64,000 nucleotides of DNA from Bacillota bacterium (lineage in GTDB: Bacteria > Bacillota > Clostridia > Christensenellales > Aristaeellaceae): positions 186,001 to 250,000 of the forward strand of contig JAEYOW010000010.1 in assembly GCA_023411375.1 (NCBI GenBank), written 5' to 3'. Under the pieces are notes generated by a model. It saw only the letters and a list, made by a program, of their open reading frames with translations, was not told where the DNA came from and searched no databases. The position numbers were made by a program, and so were the translations under genes. Shown in pieces: positions 7,827-15,979 of the stretch; positions within the stretch are counted from its first letter, which is position 1, and the number at the start of each line of letters is the position of its first letter.

Positions 7827-9619
7827 TGGTCCTCCCTGATCATCGTCTTATGCACAGTCACCACGCCCAATCCTTTGTTTACAACGCGGTAGGGTCCAAA
7901 ATCCGCCGGCACCACCAGAATATCCATCGATTCTGCCTCAAACCCGCGCGCGGGGTCGCATAGGCTCTCCACGCGCACCCTTTCGCCATCCACAAGCGTC
8001 AGCACATGGAAACATCCCCGGGTATCGTCCTCGACCTGCTTTTCAAAAATCAGGTTTCGCAATGAGAAATACAGCAGATCGTGCTCGCCTACCACCGTTT
8101 CCTTCCAGCCCTCGCCCTGGCGCGCCACGCCGCCGTGGTTGACCAGGTTTTCCTCCACCCAGCCGCCGGTGTACTCAGGATGAAGCACCCTTTCGCCCGC
8201 CTTCAAATGAATAGGCCGCGGCATGCCTGTTTGGGGGTCGATCCGCTGGTAGTCATAAAGCTTGTACGTGTACGAGCCCACCGTCAGGCTGCCGATTTCC
8301 AAAATCACCTGATTGCGGCCCGACGCGTGGATAGTGCCTGCCGGAATCATCACCTGCGTGCCGGGCATGGAGGGTACGGCGTTCAGGTAGCGTTCATAGT
8401 CGATCAGCCCGCCCGTCTTTTCGGCGTGTTTCGCCGCCTCCAGAAAGGCTTCACAGCTTCCCTCCCCGCGGAAGCCCAGGTAGGTTTTCGCTCCCTGTCC
8501 CGTCACGCACACATAGTAGCTTTCATCCTGCCGCCCCAGCTCGCGGTGGTTCGCCACGACGTATTCCTCCCCGGGGTGGCACTGGATGGACATGTTGCCG
8601 TCCGCATGATAGGTATCGTCGTAATTAAAACGCACGGGGAAATAGCCTCCGAACCGCTGAAAAGCCCGCGCACCCAGCAGTTTTTCCCCCTGCTGCTGCA
8701 CAAAGGTGAAAAACGGAACCTCGATCTCTTTACCGCCCACAACCGCCGCGAGGGACACCTCCATGGGAATCATGTCAAACACCCACGCGCAGTTGCGCAT
8801 GGCGTCGGGCAAATGCCGCAGCCGCTTGATATAAAACCCGCCCCATACCCCCTCCAGATAGACCGGGCGGCAACGGAACGGCCTTTGCCGCAGGGCGTCG
8901 AACAGCTTGCATAACGCGGCATAGGGCACCATAACCATCTGGTCGGGATCATCCGCCGTCACATACGCGTCCAAAGCTCCGTCTTTGAGCAGCTGCCAGC
9001 GCAGGTCAAGCGCCGTTTCAAAATCCACGTAGTAATTGCGGCGCATCATCGCCGCGTAGGGCAGCGCCTCCTCACACCCAAGGTTCAGGCTCCTGCCGTA
9101 CTTGAAGTTAAGCGCCGCCTGCCTGGGAGTAATATCCATCCACAGCCGCAGGTCGTAAGCGTCCTGAAGCGGCTTTGCCAGCGAGCCCTGCCCAATGACG
9201 ATGGTCGCGGCATTTCCGGTCTGGGCAAGCTCCGCGCGCAGGCGCTCTACCCTGGCCCCGTCCTGCAGGCCGGCGTAACCGCCCTCGTACCGCACGCCGT
9301 AAAGCAGTACGGGGTCGATCTCCCGGTCCTCAGGCAGGTAGGGCGCGACGACTGCCTCAACATCCTTCCGAATCAGCGACCGTGCGTCCACCACGCTAAC
9401 GCTGCCGCCCAGCTGCTGGGTCAGCACGCGGCGCAGGGCTTCAAAGGGCGCACCCGCGTACCCATCCACCGCCACGCGGCGCTTGCCGCCACGAATTTCC
9501 CGGGCGATGGCCCGGGCGACATTTAACGTGCCGAATACGGACGCCTCCGCCTCCGGGCAATCCACGGGGTTAACCGCCCTGGGGTCTACATAGGGGTAGG
9601 GATGAAACATGAAGCTCAT
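7820..9619 (-). CDS. Class I mannose-6-phosphate isomerase-like protein with N-terminal degenerate kinase-like domain
   Basis: A 599-residue two-domain protein. The C-terminal half is a cupin of the type I mannose-6-phosphate isomerase kind: metal-site strand IQCHPGEEY, then PAGTIHASGRNQVILEIG. The N-terminal 200 or so residues resemble a uridine-kinase-like P-loop domain, but where a Walker A (GxxxxGKS/T) is expected the sequence reads VDGYAGAPFEAL near residue 51, so the nucleotide site looks dead. The ATG at 9619 follows AGAGAGG; the upstream frame is non-homologous. It lies 28 nt after the isomerase-fold gene and is coupled to the ROK gene. The C-terminal half probably interconverts a ketose and an aldose phosphate; the N-terminal role is unknown. 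Confidence 0.78.
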   Translation of the reverse strand: MSFMFHPYPYVDPRAVNPVDCPEAEASVFGTLNVARAIAREIRGGKRRVAVDGYAGAPFEALRRVLTQQLGGSVSVVDARSLIRKDVEAVVAPYLPEDREIDPVLLYGVRYEGGYAGLQDGARVERLRAELAQTGNAATIVIGQGSLAKPLQDAYDLRLWMDITPRQAALNFKYGRSLNLGCEEALPYAAMMRRNYYVDFETALDLRWQLLKDGALDAYVTADDPDQMVMVPYAALCKLFDALRQRPFRCRPVYLEGVWGGFYIKRLRHLPDAMRNCAWVFDMIPMEVSLAAVVGGKEIEVPFFTFVQQQGEKLLGARAFQRFGGYFPVRFNYDDTYHADGNMSIQCHPGEEYVVANHRELGRQDESYYVCVTGQGAKTYLGFRGEGSCEAFLEAAKHAEKTGGLIDYERYLNAVPSMPGTQVMIPAGTIHASGRNQVILEIGSLTVGSYTYKLYDYQRIDPQTGMPRPIHLKAGERVLHPEYTGGWVEENLVNHGGVARQGEGWKETVVGEHDLLYFSLRNLIFEKQVEDDTRGCFHVLTLVDGERVRVESLCDPARGFEAESMDILVVPADFGPYRVVNKGLGVVTVHKTMIREDQC

Positions 9620-9647
9620 AAATAAACCGCCTCTCTTTGTACAGCGC

Positions 9648-11078
9648 TTAAATTTCAAACAAGTCAAAGTCAAGCATGCGCGCCAAATCCCGCACGCCGG
9701 CGGAGCAGTCGCCCGGCGCGATGCCGTAATGCTGCGTTACGCCGATATCAATCAGCTTTTTAAACAGCTCCCCGCACGTCTGCCCCACGGGGCTGAACAG
9801 CGCGTGAGAATAGGTAGCCAGAAAATGCTCGGTGGGCAGGCACTCCAACTGGGTCGTCACAAAGCGGAAGCGCCCGTCATGCTGGGAGCAATGCAGCATG
9901 GTCTTTCGGCCTTGCGCAAACACGTGCCAGGCAAAGGGCGCGCCCGCATAGCGGTAGCTGGAGCGCGCGAAGCGCACGTCGCGGGATATCTTCGTGCTGC
10001 CGGCGGGGTCGGTGTAGTCGTTCGGCCCCGCGTGGCCCGCAGCAAAATTTTCGTTGGGCAGGTCGATATGGAACGGCTCGATAAAATTCACGCGTTCCCC
10101 CGTAAGCAATTTTAGGGTAAAGGTGGCGATGCCGCCGCCCAGATCGCCCTCAGGCACAACGACGGTCCGCACGTCCTCATCCGTCGGGTAAAAGCCCGGG
10201 CGCAGGCCGATACGCTCAAACAACACCCTGTCGATATCGTTTAGCACCAGCAAGTCGACCTCTCGCCGCGCCGCCAGCCGCTCCATCGCCATGCTGGCAC
10301 GCACACTCGCAAAAAAAGATTCCTCCTCAACGCCGGGCAGCACGAGGTAACGCCGTGCAATACGCCTCATGGCCTCCCGCGCGTCCGCCTCCGTCACGCG
10401 GTTCACCTCATCCTCCAGCTCCGCAACGGACAGGAACGTTACCTCCGGCCCCACCTTCCGGAATACGTCGTAGGGATGGACGTAGGTGGACCACATGGCC
10501 TCGTTATAGCAGGCCAGCAGCCCGACGCGGCTTTCGCGCAGCAGCGCGCGGGCGCGCGCCGCCCGCGCGAAGTCCCCGACCCGCCGGAGCACCTCGCTCC
10601 AGGTGCCCAAGGCGGTATCCAGCATGGGGCGGCGGTAATTCACGTTATCTCCGCTGGCCTCCAACGCGCCCACCAGCCCGCCGCAGCAAAGGTATTCGGT
10701 AAACTCGTCGTCGTCGTGGGTGTCGCTTAACTCGATGCCGTCACGCATCACATGTGCAAAAAGCACGGGAACGGGCGGCATGTCGCGTAAAAAGCGAATC
10801 CACGCGTAATCCTCCGCCCAACTCAGGTACACCGCCAGCACGCAATCCACCTTCGCCAGGGTGAACGCGTCGATGGCGCGGCATACGTCACTCGTATTGT
10901 AAACAATCCCAGAAAAGGTTACCTCGGCAAACCCGGCGCACGCGGCAACCTTTTCCTCCGCGTCGGCGCGCTTGCGCTCGGCATAGCTTCCGCGCGCGGT
11001 GCCCTCCCCAAGGGTCACAAAGCGCTCCGGTGCGAGCAGAAGCAAGCCCATGCGCGGCTTGCGCTGTAAATCAATCAT
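9648..11078 (-). CDS. L-fucose/L-arabinose isomerase-fold protein
   Basis: A 476-residue cytosolic protein with the architecture of the L-fucose/L-arabinose isomerase superfamily: an N-terminal Rossmann-like half (GLLLLAPERFV, VYLSWAEDYAW) and a C-terminal half with conserved acidic and His residues in EGDLGGGIATF and EPFHIDLPNENF. The ATG at 11078 follows AAGGAGGG at good distance. It is the first gene of the operon reading into the mannose-6-phosphate-isomerase fusion and ROK kinase, transcribed from a promoter at 11201-11229. It probably isomerises the sugar before phosphorylation; the sugar is not identifiable here. The divergent YesMN pair is a likely regulator. Confidence 0.75.
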   Translation of the reverse strand: MIDLQRKPRMGLLLLAPERFVTLGEGTARGSYAERKRADAEEKVAACAGFAEVTFSGIVYNTSDVCRAIDAFTLAKVDCVLAVYLSWAEDYAWIRFLRDMPPVPVLFAHVMRDGIELSDTHDDDEFTEYLCCGGLVGALEASGDNVNYRRPMLDTALGTWSEVLRRVGDFARAARARALLRESRVGLLACYNEAMWSTYVHPYDVFRKVGPEVTFLSVAELEDEVNRVTEADAREAMRRIARRYLVLPGVEEESFFASVRASMAMERLAARREVDLLVLNDIDRVLFERIGLRPGFYPTDEDVRTVVVPEGDLGGGIATFTLKLLTGERVNFIEPFHIDLPNENFAAGHAGPNDYTDPAGSTKISRDVRFARSSYRYAGAPFAWHVFAQGRKTMLHCSQHDGRFRFVTTQLECLPTEHFLATYSHALFSPVGQTCGELFKKLIDIGVTQHYGIAPGDCSAGVRDLARMLDFDLFEI

Positions 11079-11200
11079 GGCCGTTCCCTCCTTATTCGGC
11101 CCACTCCCGCCCTGCGGGCGGTTTCAGGCTTCGGCACGCACTCGACCGCGGCGAATTTCTGCGCCTCACGGCGTCCAGCGCCGCCTCCTCATTCCCTTCT

Positions 11201-11229
11201 ATTATCAGTGGGATAAGGCTCCGGTTCAA
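11201..11229 (-). promoter_or_regulatory. Promoter of the isomerase-M6PI-ROK operon
   Basis: On the minus strand TTGAAC (11224-11229), 17 bp, GATAAT (11201-11206). The start would be about 115 nt upstream of the first ATG. The 375-bp gap 11079-11453 holds this and the divergent promoter; I see no other gene in it. Confidence 0.55.
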
Positions 11230-11366
11230 TCGGAATTATTCTTCTCCAGCGGTGAAAAAGTGGCTGCCAAACCATGCCCGCACAAATACGCCGCGCGGTT
11301 CGGCATGAAAAAACAAACCATTTCTGTGAAAAACGGCTCAGGTCCGCTTACCGCCCGCGCCCTTGA

Positions 11367-11395
11367 TTGAAAATCATCCGGACGCCTGTTATAAT
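11367..11395 (+). promoter_or_regulatory. Promoter of the two-component system operon
   Basis: TTGAAA (11367-11372), 17 bp, TATAAT (11390-11395), about 60 nt upstream of the histidine kinase ATG. Confidence 0.75.
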
Positions 11396-11453
11396 TGAAA
11401 AAAACGGAACGGCATACAGATAACGGCGTTGAATGAAAGGGGGCTGTCGAGCC

Positions 11454-13238
11454 ATGAAAAATCGGTGGAGCCTGCGCGGCAAGCTGGTGCTGTTAAGCTG
11501 CGTGATCGCGCTGGCGGTGGCGGGCGTCTCCTACGGAGTGTACGCCTATTCCGTACTCCAAATGGCGCGAAACAGCGTGTTTGATAACCTGCGCTCCCTT
11601 CAGAGCGAGGTGGAAAACAACCTTGCCTCCGACCTTGGCGCCATCGACCGGGCGGCCAAAAACATCATTGTGGGAAACACCGTCTACCGTTATCTGCAAA
11701 GCGGCGCTCCCGCGCTTTCAGGCGACGTGCTGGCTCAATCCGTGTTGCGCACGGGCATTGAGAAGGACATGACCTACGATCTGCTGTTTGACGCCGCCTT
11801 CAGCGCGGGTCTGATCGAAAACGTCCATCTTTATTTGACGGAGGACAACGTGGCATTCCTTTCCCGCAACAACCGCTCCACCGATAAATGCATGTCCACG
11901 GTGCAAGCCATTTACGAGGGCATGCGCCAGGAGCGCTTCTGGGGCATGCGCTGCTATCCCTCCGGGCCGGAGGATCCGCTTGTCTATTTCGCCTACTGCC
12001 TGTACCCGCTATCCACGGACGGGGCCAACCGCAACCTGTATCTAATCTTTTCCACCGCAAAGGCCAGGCTTTATGAACGGTTCGCTCCTCTGCGCTCAAA
12101 CGACGGCGCCCTGTTTTTTGTGACGGATGAAAAGGGCCGCGCCATCGTCCTTAGCGCCCGGGAGGCGGAGGGCGTCAAGGCGGACTGCGCCGTGGCCATC
12201 GCCGACACGGGCGGAGCGTTTGTACAGATGCAGCACGCAGGGCAAAGCTATTTCGCCTCCGCCTGTGCGCTTGGCAACGGGTTTCGCTCCGTCACGCTGC
12301 TGCCCGTCACCCGGCTGACGGCGGGCGTGCGCAACGCCACCTGGCAGTATCTCATCCTGTGCATGGCGGTACTTTGCTTTACCATCCTGCTGGTGCTGCC
12401 GCTGGCGTTGAGACTCACCCACTTCGCCAACGATATTGTGGACGGCATCCGGCGCTTTGGCGGCGGAGATTTCGCCGTCAAGCTGCCTGCCTACCGCGAC
12501 CGCGACTTAAACGAGGTCAGCCGCACCTTCAACCAGATGACCGCCGAGATCAACACGCTGATTAGGGACCGCTATGAAAAGCAAATGCTCATTCAGCAGA
12601 TGGATATTTCCTTTTTGCAATCGCAAATGAACCCACATTTTCTCTTTAACGTCCTTTTGACCATCAGCGCGCGGGCTAAGATGGCTCACGACGAGCTTCT
12701 GTTTGAAATGGTGCAGTCGCTTACCACGCTTCTGCAAGCCAGCCTGCACCAAAAGCACGCCGTTAAAATCCCCTTCCGGCAGGAGTTGGAATATGTGCGC
12801 GCATACCTGAACATTCAGCGCCTGCGCTTTGGCAGCCGCATCTCGTTTGATATCGGCGTGCCAGAGGCGCTTCAGGGCCTGTTGATTCCGCGCCTGTCGG
12901 TACAGCCGCTGGTGGAAAACGCAGTGCTGCACGGCCTTGCCCCCCGCGAGGAAAGCGGCTGTGTCCGCGTTCATGCCGCGGTGGACGGCGGGGCGTTACT
13001 TATCACCGTGGAGGACGACGGATGCGGCTTTACCCCCGGCAGTCCGCCTGCGCCGGACGCGGGCGGCGGCCACAACCACATCGCGCTTGAAAACCTGCGC
13101 AAGCGCATCGAGCTAATCTATGGCGGGGGCTATGCGCTTACCGTCGCGTCGGCGCCGGGCGAGGGCTGCCGCGTCTCCCTTCGCCTGCCCAGAGAGGAGG
13201 AGCCATCCGGTGAGCTACCGTGTGATTTTGGCGGATGA
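11454..13238 (+). CDS. YesM-type sensor histidine kinase
   Basis: A 594-residue membrane sensor kinase. A TM helix near residues 10-32 is followed by an extracytoplasmic sensing domain of about 250 residues, a second TM (YLILCMAVLCFTILLVLPLA), a HAMP linker, a His-kinase domain with the phospho-acceptor motif QMNPHFLFN, and an ATPase domain with N-box LVENAVLHG and G-box DDGCGF. This family pairs with AraC-type response regulators to control sugar uptake operons. The ATG at 11454 is 10 nt after AAAGGGGG; an ATG at 11433 precedes that site. It overlaps the response-regulator start by 29 nt. Confidence 0.93.
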   Translation: MKNRWSLRGKLVLLSCVIALAVAGVSYGVYAYSVLQMARNSVFDNLRSLQSEVENNLASDLGAIDRAAKNIIVGNTVYRYLQSGAPALSGDVLAQSVLRTGIEKDMTYDLLFDAAFSAGLIENVHLYLTEDNVAFLSRNNRSTDKCMSTVQAIYEGMRQERFWGMRCYPSGPEDPLVYFAYCLYPLSTDGANRNLYLIFSTAKARLYERFAPLRSNDGALFFVTDEKGRAIVLSAREAEGVKADCAVAIADTGGAFVQMQHAGQSYFASACALGNGFRSVTLLPVTRLTAGVRNATWQYLILCMAVLCFTILLVLPLALRLTHFANDIVDGIRRFGGGDFAVKLPAYRDRDLNEVSRTFNQMTAEINTLIRDRYEKQMLIQQMDISFLQSQMNPHFLFNVLLTISARAKMAHDELLFEMVQSLTTLLQASLHQKHAVKIPFRQELEYVRAYLNIQRLRFGSRISFDIGVPEALQGLLIPRLSVQPLVENAVLHGLAPREESGCVRVHAAVDGGALLITVEDDGCGFTPGSPPAPDAGGGHNHIALENLRKRIELIYGGGYALTVASAPGEGCRVSLRLPREEEPSGELPCDFGG

Positions 13239-14778
13239 TGAGGAAATGCTGCGCGAAGGGCTTGTTTACCTTGTGGACTGGCAGTCTCTGGGTTGCGAAA
13301 TCATCCACCGCGCGGCCAACGGGCAGGAGGTGGTCACATGGCTTGAAAACCACGACGAGCCGGTGGACATCATCGTCAGCGATATCAAAATGCCTGTGAT
13401 GGACGGCCTTCAAGTGGCGGAATACGTCTGCCGCAACTGCGCCGGAACCACGGAGGTGATTATTTTGACGGCTTATGCGGATTTTTCATTCGCACAGGCG
13501 GCTATCCGCCACAACGTGAGCGATTTTGTATTAAAGAGCGCCGTGGCGGAAAGGTTGCCCGCCGCCGTGCGCAAGGCGCAGCAAAGCCTTAGGCAAAAGG
13601 AGGAAAGCCGCCGGAGACTTCTGGACGCCGACACCATCGCTCACAAAAGCCACCGCGACCAGCTGGAAAACCTGCTGCGCGGGGCGGCGCAGGGCGTTAC
13701 GGACCCCGCAGCCGTTTTCCCGCCCGGCTTTGAGCCGCCTTACCTGGTGGCCAGCTATGAAATTGCCTGCTCCGCGCCGGCATCTGCGGCCTCCAGCCGG
13801 CCCGCCATTCTCAACGTATTATCCATGTGTTTGAAAAACTATCCGAGCGTTTCGCTGTGCGTATCCGCAACGCAGTACTGCAGCCTTATTTGCCTGCCGG
13901 ATACCTCCTCCGCCCTGCGCGAGCTGATGAAGGAGCTGCATAATATCGTCAGCGTCCTAAACAACTACACGCAGTATACCGTGCGTATCGGCCTGAGCGG
14001 GCGGGGCGGGAACGTTTCGCTCCTCTCGGAAAAATACCGCGAGTCTATCGCGGCGCTTAACCTTCTGTTTAACGACCATAACGTCATCGGCATGTACAGG
14101 GGCGGCGGTTCAAAGGCGAACCGCGCCGCCCTGCCCGACCCGCGCGTGCTGACAGGCCGCCTGAGCGAGCTGATGCAGGCCGACCAGACAGCCCGGCTGT
14201 TGGAAGAGCTGAAGCAATATTTTGACGATTTTCTTAAAAGCGGCGAAGCGATCGAATCCCTCAAGCTAACGGCGCTGTTGATCTATACCACGCTCACGGT
14301 AAACGTAGGTACCGTGGATATCCTCGACGAATGGGACGACCAGGCGGACGAGCAGTTCTACCAGGCCGTGGAAAGCGCACGCACCATCCGCAACGTGTAC
14401 GATTCCCTCAGCCGCTATCTGGACCGCTATATCGAGCTGCGCCGAAGCGCGCCAGCCGTCAAAAACAACCTGATCCGCCAGGTCAACGCTTATATTTACG
14501 CTAATTACGCCCAGAACATCAATTTGCAGCTCATCGCTGACGCCTTCCACGTAAGCTGCGGCTATCTGGGCAGGCTCTACCGCCGGGAGACGGGTATGTC
14601 GCTGATCGTCGCGCTCAACAAGCGGCGCATCGACGTGGCCAAACGGCTGCTGAGGGGCTCCGGACAGAAAATATTTGAAATCGCGCACGCCGTAGGCATC
14701 GACGATCCCACCTATTTCACCCATATCTTCGCAAAATATACAGGCGTAAGCCCCTCGGGTTACCGCAACGGGGAGTAA
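13210..14778 (+). CDS. YesN-type response regulator with AraC DNA-binding domain
   Basis: A 522-residue regulator. The N-terminal receiver has the acidic pair LADDEEM and the phospho-acceptor in VSDIKMPVMDG; a middle region of about 250 residues follows, and the C-terminus is an AraC double helix-turn-helix (ADAFHVSCGYLGRLYRRETG, then IFEIAHAVGIDDPTYFTHIF). The GTG at 13210 lies inside the kinase gene and follows AGAGGAGG; the frame upstream of it has no receiver homology. Likely targets are the flanking sugar operons (6.9-11 kb or 16-22 kb). The C-terminal GxSPSGYR signature is intact. Confidence 0.92.
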   Translation: MSYRVILADDEEMLREGLVYLVDWQSLGCEIIHRAANGQEVVTWLENHDEPVDIIVSDIKMPVMDGLQVAEYVCRNCAGTTEVIILTAYADFSFAQAAIRHNVSDFVLKSAVAERLPAAVRKAQQSLRQKEESRRRLLDADTIAHKSHRDQLENLLRGAAQGVTDPAAVFPPGFEPPYLVASYEIACSAPASAASSRPAILNVLSMCLKNYPSVSLCVSATQYCSLICLPDTSSALRELMKELHNIVSVLNNYTQYTVRIGLSGRGGNVSLLSEKYRESIAALNLLFNDHNVIGMYRGGGSKANRAALPDPRVLTGRLSELMQADQTARLLEELKQYFDDFLKSGEAIESLKLTALLIYTTLTVNVGTVDILDEWDDQADEQFYQAVESARTIRNVYDSLSRYLDRYIELRRSAPAVKNNLIRQVNAYIYANYAQNINLQLIADAFHVSCGYLGRLYRRETGMSLIVALNKRRIDVAKRLLRGSGQKIFEIAHAVGIDDPTYFTHIFAKYTGVSPSGYRNGE

Positions 14779-14859
14779 GTCTCAATGCGCCGTATTTTGC
14801 TTGCCGCTTAGCCCCATTTCTTTCCCTCCGTATAAACCGCGTCCTCGGGCAGGGACGGC

Positions 14860-15715
14860 TTATCGCCAAAATACAAAAGCATCTGCCCGTCGGAGAGCTG
14901 AAATTGCTCCTGTACCATTAAATGGTGTTTTTAAAGGGGATACCTCGCTTTTATCCACGTCCCGGCCGGCCGTGAGCATGGCCGTTTCCGGCTTCCACAG
15001 TTCGCCGGGTTCTGTTACAACGCTTACGATGAGAAACGCATGGTATAGGTTCATCAGGTACGTCCGCGTAATGATCTCTCTGGGCTGAAACGTCCCTCCT
15101 GTGTCAACGGGCCGCGCGCGAAGAACCGTCACGCAGTTCATGGCAAGAGTTTCACCGCCTGGCATAGAGACGGACGGAATCTGGGCGTAGCTGTAACACC
15201 TCATGCCGTTGGCCGCGCCGGGCGTGCGGCCATACCCGAGGTCGGTGGGAACCAGCCTCAGGGGAATACGGTCAAGCACACGCCCCGCCGGATCGTAAAA
15301 GGAGATGTTCTCACCGTCGAAAGCTGGGATGGTCCGTCCAGATACACGATTTTATATTTTCCCGGAGCGATAGCGGTTCCCTGTGGAAATTGACAGCAGC
15401 GCGGGCGCTTCGAGTGTCGCTCAAGCCATAGCCGCTTAAATCAACCGTTTTGCTAGAAGCGTTACAGAACTCCGCGTAATCGCTTCTCAAGCCCACGGCG
15501 TCCAACGTGACCGTGCTGTTGGCCGCCATCACCTCGCTGATCACCAGCCCGCTGTAATCGGTCGTCCTTCCCGCGCCGAGCATCGTTTCCGGCAGCAGCA
15601 AGCAGAGAGCGCCCATGAGAAGCAGGAGCGCGAAAAGCAGTGAAAGCATGATCGCCAGCTGCCGTTTTGGGTATGAAGCCTTTTTGTCTTCAGGGGTTTG
15701 CATGGTCTTAGCCAT
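14860..15715 (-). pseudogene. Decayed lamin-tail/CotH spore-coat kinase-like gene
   Basis: From an ATG at 15715 with GGAGAG upstream, the minus strand encodes a TM anchor (IMLSLLFALLLLMGALCLLL) and the start of a lamin-tail domain (SGLVISEVMAANS, VDLSGYGLSDT). The frame then breaks. Conserved lamin-tail residues resume in another frame (QFPQGTAIAPGKYKIVYLDG, near 15390-15330) and shift again at about 15330 into the frame with FDGENISFYDPAGRV, a shortened chitobiase-like segment (EIITRTYLMN) and the first strand of CotH (VSVVTEPGELWKPET). The kinase core is missing and the frame ends at 14860. At least two frameshifts and a large C-terminal loss mark it as a relic. Intact CotH proteins phosphorylate coat proteins or decorate the spore. 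Confidence 0.75.
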
Positions 15716-15907
15716 CCTCTCTCCATTAAAACGGGCGTTGTAAAAGCCCAATGGCCTTGTCCCCCGCCGCGGTCGGATACGGTCAGCAAAATCACGTTGA
15801 TTGCTCTTATTATAACATGCGGCTCGCGAGAAAAAAGGAAGTACGTGTAACAATCCTAACCGCCTCTCGGTTGCATTTCCGCGGCGGCGCAACGCCGGCG
15901 GCAGCAG

Positions 15908-15955
15908 CCGGGCGGACCGCCCGCGCCCTATGCGCAAGCGGCCCGCCCGTTTTGA
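15908..15955 (+). other. GC-rich hairpin with T-run facing plus
   Basis: CGGGCGG...CCGC pairs imperfectly with GCGGCCCGCCCG and is followed by TTTTGATTT on the plus strand. No plus-strand gene ends nearby, so it may be left over from decay of this region. The remainder of 15716-15979 holds only the relic's upstream sequence, including a TATAAT-like box near 15812. Confidence 0.35.
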
Positions 15956-15979
15956 TTTATATACTTCTGCGCCCGACTC

